From Coprinopsis marcescibilis (lineage: Eukaryota > Basidiomycota > Agaricomycetes > Agaricales > Psathyrellaceae), in the NCBI GenBank assembly GCA_004369085.1, contig ML210193.1, forward strand, positions 122,680 through 186,679: DNA of 64,000 nt, given 5' to 3'. Both the position numbers and the translations under genes were made by a program. Under the pieces are notes generated by a model. It saw only the letters and a program-made list of their open reading frames with translations, was not told where the DNA came from and did not search any database. Shown here one piece after another: positions 24,614 through 39,177 of the stretch (position 1 is its first letter; every line of letters begins with the position of its first letter).

Positions 24614-27600
24614 ATGCATTTACACCACCCTATGAACCATATCAAAGTCTCATTTCAGGGTCCCCACTTTGACGGCTCATCCCATTACCTTTGGCGACAT
24701 AATCCGCGCAAGAAGCCACAAAACGACACACCTCTCCTTACAGCCGTCAAGAATGCTCTCAGAGGCTTTAATGCTTCCCAGCCACACAGATCACAATCAC
24801 ATTGGCTTCCAGACCCAGAAAACCCAGAAGGTCGCGAACTGTTTTGGCACACCAAGGAGGTACTTCTGAGTTATGGCGGCAACATTGTGAAGAAATGGGG
24901 GTTCTTTGAGGAAACAGAGGATATACAGACGGCCTGCTTGGGATTCATGGAGCAGAACGTAGTGGAATCTCGCAAATGGTTCTCACCAAGTCCAAACTAC
25001 GCATCTGTGGCCGACGATGAAGGACCACCAGTGGCAAGCAGCGAACCTGCGGGAAGGCCGATCTTTGGACCATTCGGAGCAAGGGAACAACGCCCTAGGA
25101 AGTTCCCTGACGAACACGAACTCATCCCAGCAGTCTTCATCTTCTTTCGAAGCATGGCCAAGATTTACCTGCAAAACGGCATGAGTTATGTTGTTAGCCT
25201 GCCATTCGTTGTTCGCAAGGCTTGGCCCATCGCGCCGCACGGTGTCATGGTTCAGCGAATCCTCGAACCAGTCGAATATATGGAGGCGTCATTAGCAGGG
25301 GAAACAGTTCTGCCTACCATATTCACCATCACATCTCCCTTTGCTGAACCTGCAGCTGTAGGGCTGGCGACCAAGATATCTGGAGGCATGGACAACAAGC
25401 CAGTCGTGATTGAAGAGGACACCAAGAACGTGCTCACTTCCCTTCCGCCGACGGAAATGGTCATAGAGGTATCCCTCGGTAACACATCCATGGTGCACCA
25501 CCGCAAACACCTCGTGGTGACCGTCGACACGACCAAGCGCACCTGGTCGATTTGGCGCTACGCGTATGCAAAGCCCAATCAGCCCAATCAACCTCCACCG
25601 AGCAACCCGATGGCGAAGAAACGGCAATCGATGGGGAATCATAATCGAAGGACTTCTGCAGCATTCGAGGGTGATCGGCTTGATAGCAAGCATCACGCAC
25701 CTCCGAAAGACCTTGGTCCAGGGGATTTGGCGTCGCTGGGAGCTGCTGCAGCGATGGGCGCGGCTGCTTCGATGTCTTCCGTCCTAAGTGGAGCCGCCTC
25801 TACTCAATCATCGCTACCAGGCAAATCCACGCGCGAATCCCTCATAGGAACAGGACCCGACTCTGACCCCTTACCTACCGCAGACGAGCGCATGAAGGCA
25901 AATTATTGGATGGAGTGCATATGTAAGGAGCGCCTGGATGACTCCGAAGAGTACGTGTCTCTACTCTATCTTACTTCCCAGTTCTGATTCGTATGCAGTA
26001 TCAATCTTTGGCAGGAATATGGAGTGTCGATATGGGACGAGCGTTTTGACGGCTCGCATCTCACGTCACTCCTTGGGATAGTGCTTAAACCTTCCATGGG
26101 TCTCAAAGTTACCGAATTGCGATATGACGACCACTTTAGAATTACCTTCAAACAAAATTTCCAATTCCCTGCAATGTCGACAATACCCGTCATCGCCACC
26201 CGACCGAACATCACTGACCTATTGGTTGTCCAGCCAAATGGAGGTGTATATTTGCTTGGCCAAGGCACTTGTTCAATTGGATTTGAATTCACCGACCCAG
26301 TCGCTAGAGTAAAGGAGTACCAATCGGTTGGTGTTCCCAAGTCGGCCCACGGGAGATTGGTTGGGTTCGAAGATGCTCGCCACAGTCTTGTGTCTCTCGT
26401 CTTTTCTGACGGATACAGGGAACGCGTCAACATGGATATGTGCTTCAAGGACAAGCTTGTCACGGAATGCATGCAGATGCTTTCGCTCGTGCTTCCAGCG
26501 GAAAGCTACTTCCACCTACACATGTATTTCATCAACGAATGGTCGATCGACAACCGCGTGCATGACGCAGAAATCGAGTTCAAGTCCTTCAAAGCGGCGC
26601 TTTATCGACATTTGAACATTGAAGATGCACCTCCGCCAGCTTCAGAAACCCAGTCTGGTTGGGAACGACTTGCCAACACCACATCACATAGGCGGTTCCG
26701 TGAAGATCCTGCGCTTAGGCGACTCAAACTACCACCAAAACATGTTCAATCAACGCCCAAGCCACTTTCGAACCCACCTCATCCGATGCATAGTGTCGTC
26801 ATGTACACGTTACACATACTTGCGGAGGATTTGCGACTTTTGAAGAACCGCCAGGACTCTGTGGTCAAACTGGCCCCTCTCATCGCGCGTTTAGCACTCC
26901 CAGTCCGTCCAGAATGGACAGAGTATTGGAAACGTCTTATTCCCGATGCTTTCAACGGATGGCCGCATATGAGTCAAGGGTCATACAGTAAGCACCAGAG
27001 CCCTACTTATCTCGTTTCTTTGCTAACTTTGTACCACAGACCTTAGTCATGTTGACGACAAACTGCCTATCTGGCCTTACGACGTGATGAGCTTCTTGTA
27101 CTCTGTCGTCACTGGTATTGCCGACCCGACGACGCACTGGCGCACACCAATGCACATCGCAAAGAACTGGGAAATCAAGCCCGCGTTTGCACACGACATG
27201 GTCGATCCGCTCGCCGATCTCCATGAAGTGCTCAGTCTATTCGCCATACTCGGCGATTCAAAGGCACCTGGGGCACAGAAACGGGCAGAGATGGCGATAC
27301 ATAAGCTTGTGACTGGGGTGGGGGTGGATAAGATTGAGATGCTGCCGTTGGGGATTGCGTTGCCGCTGAGGGAGGCTTTGAGGACGTGTCAGTTGGCGCC
27401 TCCTGCACATTGGCCGTTACCTTCGTATAGCCAGATTGGGAGGAACGATCTTGCTGCGTCTGCGAGTGATGAGCCGGAGAGGATGTTTACTGAGGGGTAT
27501 CGGCCCGCCAAGGATTTTATGGTTCGTCTCCTTTTCCCTTCTCGTTTTCTGTGCAACAAACGCTGATGTTGATTATAGAATCCGACCAAGCCGAGACCAT

Positions 27601-30600
27601 CGATCGGGAGCATAGTTTCGGAAGTCAAGACCGCTGCTACTGGCGAGATTGACACTATTTCTGGCGTAGAGTTGAATCAGGAAGATTTCACCCAGATCCG
27701 GTTTGGACAGGATCGCCGGTTGGGCGAGGTTGCCCGGTTGTTGAATTCGTCTGTTACGCAGACTATCAAGATTCCTGAACGAGCAGAATTGAGGTGTGTA
27801 TTTGAATTTTTCGAGTAGACTGTCGATTGACAGTTTGTGGTGGGATAGCGAGCACGATCAGGCGAAGGAACACCAAACCCATATCGCGAGGGTCGCCGAA
27901 CGGACGTTGGCTCTGCCATTTGGGAGGGCGATGTTCACGTTTGGGTCGATGAACAAGGTCACGAGGGAGGCGCATTCGATTCCAAAGATCGAGTACGGCC
28001 TCAAGATTCTCCCACACAACATCACATTCCAGCCGGAAGTTGGGAAAGTGGCACCCGATGCACTTCAATGGGGAGAGTTCCACAACGGGGTTGCCGCTGG
28101 GCTGCGGATCGGGCCTCTTGCGAAAGGAGTTGAGAGCTCGTGGATTACGTTCAACAAGCCATCCGAGCTGACTCCCGAGCATGCAGGGTTCCTGTTTGCG
28201 TTGGGCCTTACGGGACACCTCAAGGAGCTCATGACATGGCACACTTTCCAGTACCTGACGCCAAAACACGACCAAACATCGATCGCCGTTCTTCTCGGAC
28301 TCGCGGCGTCCAACATTGGGAAGGGGACGCAGAAGGTGGTCAAGCTTATTGCGGTGCATACGCCGGCATTGTTGCCCACGCCGAACGTGGACCTGAATGT
28401 GCATCTGCTCACGCAGGCTGCGGGGCTCTCAGGGCTGGGGCTGTTGTATTTGGGCATGAGGAATAGGCGGATGGCGGAGGTGTGTCTTTCTGAGATTAGC
28501 AGGAAGGACTTGTTGCAACCGGACTTGAGCAATGAGCATCGGGAGGCGTATACGTTCTCGGCTGCTATTGCGTTTGGGATGATTATGCTGGGCAAGGGGT
28601 CGAGCATTCCTGCGGACCTGGACCTGCTGGCACGACTCAATGCACTCATCCACGGCGACCCTGCTGCACGGAAACACGAAAGGTCGGCGAATCCTTTCGA
28701 CATCAACCTCACGTCTCCAGCTGCTGCTATTGCGATGGGACTCATGTACCTCAAGACGGAACGACAAGACGTGGCAGATATGCTTTCGATTCCCGACACC
28801 CCTATTGCGCTGAACCGTATTCAGCCCAACTTTTTGATGATTCGTACGATTGCGAGGGCGTTGATTCTGTGGGAAAAGGTTGCACCGACCCATGAGTGGA
28901 TCCTTGGGCAGGTGCCGGAGAGCATTCGAGTTGCGGTTGACCCTTTCAAAGGCAAGGCCGGGGATGATGCGTTTGAATTGGCGTATTACCATATCCTAGC
29001 GGGCTGTTGCTTTGCCATCGGCCTCAAGTACGCTGGAACGGCCAGACAGGAGGCTTATTCAGTCATCGTCAAGTACTATGATCAATTTTCCAGATTCGCT
29101 TATACGAGCAGTATGTCATTTATTTTATTTCACGCGGTGCTGGATGTTTTACTGACTCAAACACAGGTGGTCCAGCGTACGACCAAAAGATAAAGCGAGC
29201 AGCCGTGAGAGATGGGTTGAACCAAATCTCGTTGGCGTTGTGTATGGTTATGGCTGGGACTGGGGAGATAAGCTGTCTCCGACGTATTCGCTTTTCCTAT
29301 GGTATTTTCCAGCAGAATTTGTACCACCCGAACTTCCGTTACGGAGTGCACTTGGCCACCATGCAGTCTTTAGGGTTGCTGTTCCTCGGCGGGGGACGTT
29401 ACACCCTTGGGACGTCCGATGCAGCCATCGCGTGTATGGTTGCTGCATTTTTCCCGCGCTCACATGTTGCACCTTCCGACAACAAATGCTACCTTCAAGC
29501 CTTGCGACACCTTTGGGTCCTGGCAGTAGAGCCTAGATGCTTGATTGCTCGTGACGTGGATACTGGAGAGGTTGTGTATCTCCCAGTCAAGATCACCGTG
29601 AAGGAAGGAGAAACGACCGGCACCTCCCAACTTATCTCTCCGACGCTGATCCCGGACATTAACAAGGTTCAGTCGATCAGAGTGGACACTCCGCGGTACT
29701 GGCCCTTCTACCTCGACATTGCTGGACTGCAACGTCATAAAGAGGCGCTTCTTCGGAATCAGACACTCTACGTCAAGCGGCGGACTGCTTTCCTAAGCTA
29801 TACGGAGGATCCAAGAGGGAGCCGGAGTCTTTTTGTGCGGAGTGGTTCCTCAGCAGGCGATGCAGCCATACTCGACTTTCCTCAAATCGCGGCTAAAACT
29901 CATCCAGCTAGTGACCTCTCGGAATTCATTACCTCGTTCTCCAACAACATCATCTTCCTTGCGTTCGCGGATCATTTATGTCGGTACGAGGAGGGAGACG
30001 GGGGTGCATCAGAAAGCGAGAGGGTGTTCCACATCTATTGTCATGCTGCCCTCTTGGATTGCATCATGCAAGATAAGCCCCAGACCTTGCAGACCCATTT
30101 GTCGTTGTACAAATACCGCAACTGGTCACCCCGGTCCAACTACTTCCACCTGGTCCTGCAAGACTTACGTTTCGCGTCCGATTTCTATTCGAAACTTTAT
30201 GATAGAAAGTTTAGTGGACGGCAGGAGAACAACGCGAGACCGGGGTTAGTTCGTGACACGGCGGTTATGGGCGCGTTTCATAATGCCAAGCAGCTGTTGG
30301 AGGAGGTGCGGTCGAGGGAGGATTTCTTGGAGGTTGTGGCGCGGTATGCGAAGAACGAGCCGCTTGGCGAGCTGCCGACGATCACGACGGAGAGTGGGGA
30401 GACTGTAGGATTGGACCAGATGCTCGCTTGGTATTTGGTGGACAACTGGGTACCAGGGTCGATGGTGCTGGAGTACATGAGTGAAACGGCCAACTCGGTC
30501 CTCACCAAGAATGTTGCGTCATTGTCTAACCCTGCAGAGCAGTTGGGGGATATACGGAATGGGCTGAAGGAGGTGATCCATTTGACTGGGTCGAAAATGG

Positions 30601-30683
30601 TCAATAATCCTATCTCCGGGTGGAGTCTGCGTTCGTTGGAGGAGATTTCTAGGGGGTGGAATGTAAACCCCGCAACGGTGTAG
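24614..30683 (+). CDS. APC1: Anaphase-promoting complex subunit 1
   Basis: Largest scaffold subunit of the APC/C ubiquitin ligase, which drives mitotic exit. About seven exons give roughly 1,900 residues, normal for the family. The N-terminal part shows WD-like beta segments (SYVVSLPFVVRKAWPI, HHRKHLVVTVDT) interrupted by a Pro/Ser-rich insertion near 25570-25880. The long exon from about 27846 holds proteasome/cyclosome-type helical repeats (HAGFLFALGLTGHLKELM, VLLGLAASNIGKGTQKV, SGLGLLYLGMRNRRMAE, AAIAMGLMYLKTERQD). The C-terminal exon (about 29167-30683) includes HLATMQSLGLLFLGGGRYTLG and ALRHLWVLAVEPRCL, characteristic of APC1 in fungi and animals. The chosen ATG is at 24614; a second in-frame ATG 18 bases later is possible. 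Confidence 0.93.
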
Positions 30684-31189
30684 GGGATTGATTCCGTATT
30701 TGTTTTTTCTGATAGAGCTCGCCCACAGTGCTTGACAAGCAGATCGTTATAATTGTTGTTACTAGATAGTTCGCACTTGGATACTCGTTTCTATTTGAAT
30801 TCTGATTCATTCCAAAATGACGCTAGAACGGAAGAGAAATTTAAGTTTGAGGTACTGAGTACTGAGTACTGTGGACATGTGTTTGTAAAAATCAACAACG
30901 TAAATGGACTGCAGCGATAACGAACAAACAGGTACCCCAAGTACAGTTAGCGCAAAGGTGTACTACATGAAACGTAATTCAATCTTGCGATTGAAATGGA
31001 ACAATCTAGGCAATGGGTTTACAAGGAGTGCGGTGAATAATAGCGGCATAGCATAATCATAATTCGGGGTAAATAGGTATCTCTACTTGTACAATCCCAT
31101 AAGTGCAAAGGACGATGGAGCTATGGTACATAGTGATAGATCATTTGGGATACACCATCCGTTTACTAGTCCAAAAATGACGAGCGGAT
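30684..31189. other. Tail-to-tail spacer with a tiny repeat
   Basis: Region between APC1 and the convergent DAHP synthase. It contains a short GTACTGA-type triple repeat at about 30852-30870. No gene was recognised. Confidence 0.5.
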
Positions 31190-32601
<1,412 letters not shown>

Positions 32602-33783
32602 AATTTTGTTGGTCTGCTTTTATAGTTTTGTAGGTACGATGGGAGAGTAGAGTCAAAAACTTTGATGAACTGCTAATTATGACTCGGCCGATCTAATCTT
32701 ATCATCACGTGATGCCGTATCCCCATCTCTCGCAAAGCCGAACATAGCCCGTCCAATCAGATCGCTCCGAAATTGCAATTAGCGCTTGATTTTTGAACGA
32801 GAGCTTTGAGAGGATTCAGGAGAAGGCTTCCCAAGTGTCTGTCGACTTTTATACTGAAAGATCCTCCACTGCTTTTGGGCTCTGAATTCTCATTGCTCTA
32901 ATTTTAAAAGTGGGTACTTTGGAAGTGTCCGAATCGCACCGTTCCAACGTCACCGGATTGTTGCCGGTGGGCCTTCACTCCGGAGGAAATTGCGGTGGGT
33001 GCAATGTGGTCCACGAAAGATTGGTGTTTACGTTGGCAAAACCTGAGGAGCTAACCTGCGTTAAATCCCGTAAACTCAACGAGTTAGGTATGTCAGCAAG
33101 TTACTTTAGATCATGATCATATGGAAAGCAATGCAACCGTAGGCAACAACCTCGTGTCGCACCAATGCCATATTATGCTATACCGGAAGTGTTGAACTTT
33201 ACTAAGGGGTCAGAGTACCGATCTACTCTGGAATACAAGAAGACAAATGATGTAGTAACATAGCACAGCGCTGCACATGGCTGCGGTTTGCGTTTGCTGA
33301 GTTAACAACTGTCTAGCGAAACCGGACACCCTTTTAGAAAACCTTTTGTGGGATGGATGAATTCAAGGTCCACTAGCTAAAAGTGCAGGGTTCAAATCCG
33401 GAAAACAATGGGACTAGTCGGGCCCTCAAGCGAGGCCATTGCCGGTGAGTTGACGCAATTTCATGCTTTAACCGCCATGTCGCAGCTATTTTGGTCTCTT
33501 TCAATCTTCCTTGAAAAAAGATGTCCTACTCTGCGTCTTGAACCTCGTTCCGAACACATTTGCGAGCCCTTCGGCGTTTGCCAAGGCCAGACCGATGATG
33601 GTGAGCCACCAAGTCCGCAGGTCTTGGCGCTGGAAGCCCACCTGGACCTACAAAGTCAAATGACGCGCAAACATGGGTGAGATCATTATTCGCAGCTGTG
33701 TTCGGGGCCATTCGTCTCGACTGTTCCTTGAACTTCGACTACATTGTCCACCGGACACTTGTCCCTGCATTCTAAAGTTCCAA
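32602..33783. other. Long divergent spacer, no gene assigned
   Basis: About 1.2 kb between DAHP synthase and the PIH1 gene. Open frames at 32910-33116 and 33408-33680 show no recognised domain or matching splice partners. A GGTTCAAATCC string near 33390 resembles a tRNA B box but lacks a foldable arm. Confidence 0.4.
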
Positions 33784-35255
33784 ATGGCTACCACTTCCGT
33801 TCAACTTACACCGACGCCTGGGTTCTGCATCAAAAGTACAACACTCGAGCCGGGTATTCTACCACCCACGACAACTCCACATGCAGCGCCGTCATCGAAT
33901 TCACCATCTCCCGGAGGACTTCTTGAGCCAACGGCTCAGGCAGCAACTCCTGTGCCGGTCGGGATGAAGGTCTTTGTTAATATTGCATGGGATAAAAATG
34001 TCCCACCTCCACCAGAAGGAAGCGAAGAGGTCATCCAGAAGGCCATGAAGGGCGACGAAGATGTGACGCAGCGCGATAACAAGAGTGGGTGGTATGTCCC
34101 AGTCATTGTATCCGATCCACGGTTGGACAAGGACAAGGCTGGCAAACCGAGTTTGGTTGTGGACTGTGTGTACAACACTAGTGTCAAGAGTCGGACACTG
34201 CGAGACCCAGAATTCAAAATTTTCTTGGTAGGTACGTTCGCTCACCACTGGCCAGTACAACTCTGGTCTCCTATACAGTGTAACTGACCTTGTCTCAACT
34301 TCAGAACTCGCGTTGCAAAGGGTAGAAGCTCAAACCGGTCTCACATTCTCCCGATCCATTGGTACACCCAACTTGGCGGCAAAGGGAAAACTTTTGCCTC
34401 GAACCGTGAAGATCCCAACAGCTCTTCTTACTCGCAAGCCCCTGTCATCCGACTCAGATCCACAGTCCTCCTCCGCTGAACGCGCTGCTTCCATTCTCAA
34501 CAAGTCAGAGAAGGGTAAACAACCGGAGCATGGCGCCAATCGACCCCTCATCGAGGAGATCGAAATCACACCCGCGCCAAAAGGAATCCTGAAAATTTCA
34601 GACGCCACGAACGTCCCCCCACCTCCGGCTGAAGCCAAGCCGACTTCCCCGACCACAGGCGCTGACGGTGACAAGGCGGATCGGAAAGGAAAGTCACCAC
34701 TCGACGTTTCCTGGACTTGGGAACGGCTCGCTTCCGGTAAACTGCAAGTTACCATCAAGATACCCGAGTTGGTGAGCACATTCGTTGCTTGTTCTGTGAT
34801 GAATTCCGCTCATTTGGTGTGTGCGCGTTTTTGTTTCCCGGTTGTCATCACGTCACGAATGACACTGTATATTGGTGTGCGCGGTGTACTGTACATGACA
34901 GAACGCTTCGTCTCTTCGATCGGGCAGAACGTATCTGGATGTTGAAGAGCGGAGGATACATGTCACTCTTGGTGACACCAACGGGTGCATTGATATCGAT
35001 CGGACGGAGAGCGATGCCATAATCGTTGCTGCGATCCACGACAAGGCGCGAGAACGGGCAGAGGTAGTGGCCAAGCGCTTGAAGAAGGAGGGGAAGAGTG
35101 CTAGTGAGATTTTGAGTGCCAAGGAAGAGGTTATGGCCGAGTCGGATAAGGAGGTCACCAGTGCGTTGTTGCTGAAGAGGGAGGGGGTGTTTGATGTGGA
35201 TAATGCGACTGCGGATTGGAAAGTAGCTGATAAGACTCTGGTGGTTTATTGCTGA
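33784..35255 (+). CDS. PIH1-domain protein (R2TP/Nop17-like)
   Basis: PIH1 proteins link Hsp90 with the R2TP complex, which assembles snoRNPs, RNA polymerases and PIKKs. Three exons give about 420 residues. The PIH1 N domain includes KVFVNIAWDKNVPPP, YVPVIVSDPRLDKDKAGK, VVDCVYNTSV and FKIFLVELALQRVEAQTG, the last formed by a GTACGT...CAG intron. After a Ser/Pro linker the C-terminal region (SWTWERLASGKLQVTIKIPEL, intron, then SLRSGRTYLDVEERRIHVTL) looks like the CS-type beta sandwich seen in the family. It ends DWKVADKTLVVYC. Decayed copies of its 3' end occur upstream of cluster genes B and E (about 38690 and 44255), which ties its history to the GTPase cluster. Confidence 0.85.
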
Positions 35256-35918
35256 TTACCATTATCTGAAGGGTTCCTTTTTGCGGATACACTGTCCATC
35301 GATTTCATCCAAGCTAGAGAGCTGTACAAACCGCACATTTATGGTTATGGTTTGATGCGCACCGTCAGAACGGCTATCGATTGAACGTGTTGAAGCGGCA
35401 CTTTTCCAGTGGAATGGCCTTGTGATTCTATATGTTTCATAGGAACATTCAGTTCGACATTGGCACGAACGATCATACCCGATCGTTCAATTCATCACAC
35501 TGGAACCGCGGACATACTTGACCGTTAGAAGAATGAAACATGTAAACCTCATGGTACTATGTGAGTGTTTTGGAGAGACGCCGTTCCCTCTTGATCGATA
35601 AATTAATTTTGCCATGAGAATCTGGTACTAGGAAGAAGCGCGCGCAATTTCTGGCAACGTTGCTTCAACGTTGCGGACACCATGAGGACTTCAGAGCTCA
35701 TCTCGAATCTCCAGCGCAATGTGAAGTGTGGAAGACACGCCACAACGCCTCGTGGAACTGCTCGTATACCTCTTGACTTCGGGCTTTTAAGTCATTTACT
35801 AAACCATAACCATCACCCAAGGTTTCGAGACAGCCGAGATAGTACACTGTTTACTACAGTATCAACACTACACCCGCAAGTCTAACTTTATCATATTTTT
35901 CGTCGAGGCTCCATCCCA
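35256..35918. other. Spacer between PIH1 and GTPase-like gene A
   Basis: No gene seen. A segment near 35660-35685 (CAACGTTGCGGACACCAT) is nearly repeated at about 44748-44768 upstream of gene E, so this spacer took part in the block duplication. Confidence 0.55.
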
Positions 35919-37626
35919 ATGGCAAGAAAGAAGCGTAATGTCGAGTTGCGTGTCTCTTCAGATGATAAGGTTGACGACGAAGCCATCGTCATTCTGTAAG
36001 GCAGTCTGTGCACCTCTGTGTTGTTATGCTGACAAGTATCCTCTTTCAACGATAGAGTAGTGGGGCAGTCAGGATCTGGGAAAAGCACGGTTAGTGACGC
36101 GAAAAACTCAGCTTCCATCTACTCACATGGCTATTCAGCTCATTCGCAACTTACTCGCACCCAACGACGACAAGAAACCAGCGATCAATCACGGGCTTGA
36201 ACCGTGCACCAAAGACATCCAACATTATTATGTAGACTCGTCACCCACTTTAGAAGGCTGCGAGTTCGTGTCGCAGCTAAAAGATCGAAAGATCGTCCTT
36301 GTAGACACCCCGGATTATTCTGGCCGTGAGGGCGTAGTTGGGATCAACATGCTCAAGACTTGGGTAAAGAAGAGGTGGGGTCTCATTCGCCTCGCCATCC
36401 GAACCCTGACACAATCTTCTGACAGATGCGGGAAAATAAACGTAGCTGGAGTAGTTTACCTTGTCAAAATGACTTCCAAAACTGGTAGCAATGAGTTGAA
36501 TGCGCTCAAAGCCATTCTAACATCATTATCGATTCCACCGACGAATGTGATAATGGCGACGTCGCACTGGCGTGGTACCCCGTCCACACCCGATGAGAGA
36601 GAGCAATCCTTGAAGGACGATATTTGGAAGGAGATCCTCCAGTCAGGGGCGAAGATGCAACGTCTGAAGAATCAACGGGTTGGAGAACGCTCTGCGTCTG
36701 CCGTGTTAACAACATTGCTACAGTCAATCCTCGAGCAAGAAGCGCTGGTAGCCCCATCGTACGTGGCCTGTTTCTCATAAATATACACGTGCTAGTAACT
36801 CAAGAATTCTAGAATTGTTCCCGGTCGCCAACCCGCTTTTATCGACAGCAAGTGGAACGCTAGACCTACGGACATTATCATTCTGTGAGCGAGGAAATTA
36901 CACAGCTCGGATTAATTGCTAATACCAGTGCCGCAGAGTTTTGGGACCTGGAGGATCGGGAAAGAGCACTGTTCGTCTTCGAGTTCAACATACAAGTCGA
37001 ATATCTGATCGAGCCACTCTTTTATAGTTCATCACAAACCTGCTGGCCACAGATGCTCAGAAGCCTAGAGTCAGTAGTGGGACTCGAGTGTGTACTAAAG
37101 ACTTTGGGCCCTATATTGTTGAACCCCCAGAACGGTTCCGACAGCAACTAGGAGGTAGACGGCTCGTCTTTGTGGATACTCCCGGACTTGATGGAACAGG
37201 GGATGAGAACAGCAGCACGTTTCAACCCTTTGTCGTATGGATGAAATCCTCGTAAGCTTTACCGTTTCTCCTTGCATTTCAAATTCCCTGATTGTCTTTT
37301 CTAGATATGGGGAGAATGCAAAGATCAGCGCTATCGTTTACACCTATCCTGTCTTCGCAAACCGGCTCAATCGCCACGAGGTTGATAATCTCTCAGGACT
37401 CAAAAGGTTGTGTCAGGGACAACAGGCATTGCCGAAATTGATGCTGGCCACATCTTGGTGGTCTATGTATCCCGACCAAAACGAACGCTTACAGATAGAG
37501 GCAGACCTCAATTGTCAATGGAAATCGATGCTCGATTTGGGTGCCAACACGACACGGTTGAGCAAAGAGCGCGACTCGGCAATGTTGTTACTCGAGGAAG
37601 TCACAGAACGGGTCCTGGCTGGTTAA
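35919..37626 (+). CDS. GTPase-like A, two tandem G domains
   Basis: First gene of the cluster. Domain 1: leader MARKKRNVELRVSS, then a 34-nt exon (36056-36089) with VVGQSGSGKST, GLEPCTKDIQHYY (switch I-like), LVDTPDYSG, GVVYLVK and VIMATSHW. The G3 motif is unusual: DTPD instead of DTPG, so switch II lacks its invariant Gly. An intron (GTACGT...TAG at about 36755-36811) links in frame to domain 2: TDIIIL, a second 34-nt exon (36937-36970) with VLGPGGSGKST, FITNLLATD, VCTKDFGPY, LVFVDTPGLDG, IVYTYPVF and LMLATSWW. The two domains could instead be two genes, but the frame is continuous across the junction. Unlike the single-domain members it ends soon after the G domain (VTERVLAG). Confidence 0.78.
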
Positions 37627-37730
37627 ATATACTTAGCTCCCTGGACTCCAGGCACCAGGTCCGTTGCAGATCACACCAACTTTCAGATCGTTTTACTTTA
37701 TCTTAACTACCTGAATATTAGTTTTGTACC

Positions 37731-37790
37731 ATGTGCCTTTCAACGATATCATGCGCCTTTCAACGATATCATGCGCCTTTCAACGATACC
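37731..37790. repeat. Three copies of a 20-bp tandem repeat
   Basis: Unit ATGCGCCTTTCAACGATATC occurs three times in a row; the first copy reads ATGTG and the last ends ATACC. It lies about 100 bases after the stop of gene A. Too short for a satellite; a replication-slippage repeat is likely. Confidence 0.95.
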
Positions 37791-38689
37791 TCGACATTTG
37801 TCGAATTGGAAACCTTTCAATACAGCTTCGACTCGCATTCCAAATAGGACGTGGCTTAGAATTTCGAATCCCGTTGTTGTCATCAGGCGGAGTAGTCACA
37901 CGCCGCCGTAGCCTGGCTCTATGTCGATCCACCTGTAGGCAGAAGCAAAGGGTCGCTGCAGGGCGCTACCTCAGGCTACCGAGCACGACCACGATCTAGT
38001 CTAATTGGGAGGAGTCCTGGTATGTACAGCATCAAAGGCTTTTACTACAGTGGCTTCTGTAGGCGAATGTCAGTGAGTGCTGAGGTGTGCTACGAGACGT
38101 GAGCAAGAAATGATGAAAACTTAAGTATGAAGCAAAGGGGTTTCGGGGGTTTACCTCCTATACATTTGGGTATTTGAAGAAAGGAACGAAAGGAAAAAGA
38201 AAGCGAAAGAGCCGGGGAGAAAAGGGAAACTCATCAGACCATTTCCGCTTTTGAGTGATGACGCAGCCGCCCATTCCCGCCCATTCCCGCACGCTCCGAG
38301 TCCCATTTCGTCGGCGCAGACTTGTATTGCTCCTTAACACGTCTTGTGGAAATATACATCGATTCATTAGACAGGATACACTTTGTACTTGAAGCCAGAA
38401 GAGCAGGTATGGTAGGGCAGTGGGGCATCCGCAAAGTGTGTGGTTAGTTTTGTACTTTATCAACTTTTCCACTTTTCGCAAGCCGGCATGTCGGGCATGT
38501 GCCAAAAGTAGCCAAAAGTAGAGTTGTTTTCGGCAGGAAATATCTGAATCAGGAAAAATGTGATCATTACTTTCCCAAAAGTGACCTGGCATTTTGATAT
38601 GTGTGATTTCAGACTTTTTTCGGACTTTTCTGACCCGTAAAATCTCAAAAAGAGATTGCACCGAAGTCTGATGGGGTGCGCGCGCTTTG
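37791..38689. other. Spacer, no gene assigned
   Basis: Contains imperfect short repeats (GCCCATTCCC twice near 38271, CCAAAAGTAG twice near 38502). The minus-strand open frame at 38158-38862 has no recognised domain and overlaps the PIH1 relic, so it is not called. Confidence 0.4.
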
Positions 38690-38766
38690 CTTGCGGACGA
38701 AGAGGTTACAAGTGCGATATCATTTAGAAGGAGCCTGACGTGGATAATGGACTGGAAAGTGATTTC
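38690..38766 (+). pseudogene. Decayed fragment of the PIH1 gene 3' end
   Basis: Translates to ADEEVTSAISFRRS and DWKVI, matching SDKEVTSALLLKRE and DWKVA near the end of the intact PIH1 gene at 35135-35235. The DNA also aligns (GAGGTTACAAGTGCG against GAGGTCACCAGTGCG). It lies about 410 bases before gene B. Read as hitchhiking sequence from duplication of the PIH1-GTPase junction. Confidence 0.6.
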
Positions 38767-39177
38767 TTTTTGGTCTGCTCCGTTATCAACGTTGAAAAGG
38801 TTGTTCCGTCCGGCTCGCAGTTGGATCGATTGTGAAGAACCAATGGCTGCGTATATGTGCATGCCTCATGCTCATTGTTTTGTACATGACCCAATGCCCT
38901 GGTTCCGTCTCCACGTTTATGGTGATCTTCACTCTGCCTGGGAATCTGGACGTCATGTTTTTGGAAGGCCTTGCACGAGGAAGTCGTGCACTAGTCCTCA
39001 CTCACACCAGGAGGTGCTGAGAGCACTCGAATGGCACTGAATTTCAATAACGCCGGGACAAGCTGTTTTCCTTGATTCAAGGCTCACGTTTTACGCCAGT
39101 GGGTACACGTCTCGCTTGCAATTGAATACCCACCCTTTCGTTCGAACTGCTTGCATACCTGCAAGCGCATCACACAT

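Noticed and set aside
33350..33420. Possible tRNA with B box GGTTCAAATCC
   Set aside because: The flanking bases do not pair into a T arm and no convincing A box lies upstream, so no tRNA is called.
36781..37626. Second half of gene A as a separate gene
   Set aside because: The exon at about 36812 joins the first half in frame through an ordinary GTACGT...TAG intron and no separate ATG leader precedes it; a two-domain gene is simpler, though not proven.
37731..37790. CRISPR-like array from the 20-bp repeats
   Set aside because: The units are directly abutting with no spacers, and this is a eukaryotic nuclear sequence.
38158..38862. 234-residue minus-strand open frame
   Set aside because: Covers repeats and the PIH1 relic on the other strand; composition is not protein-like and no domain is seen.
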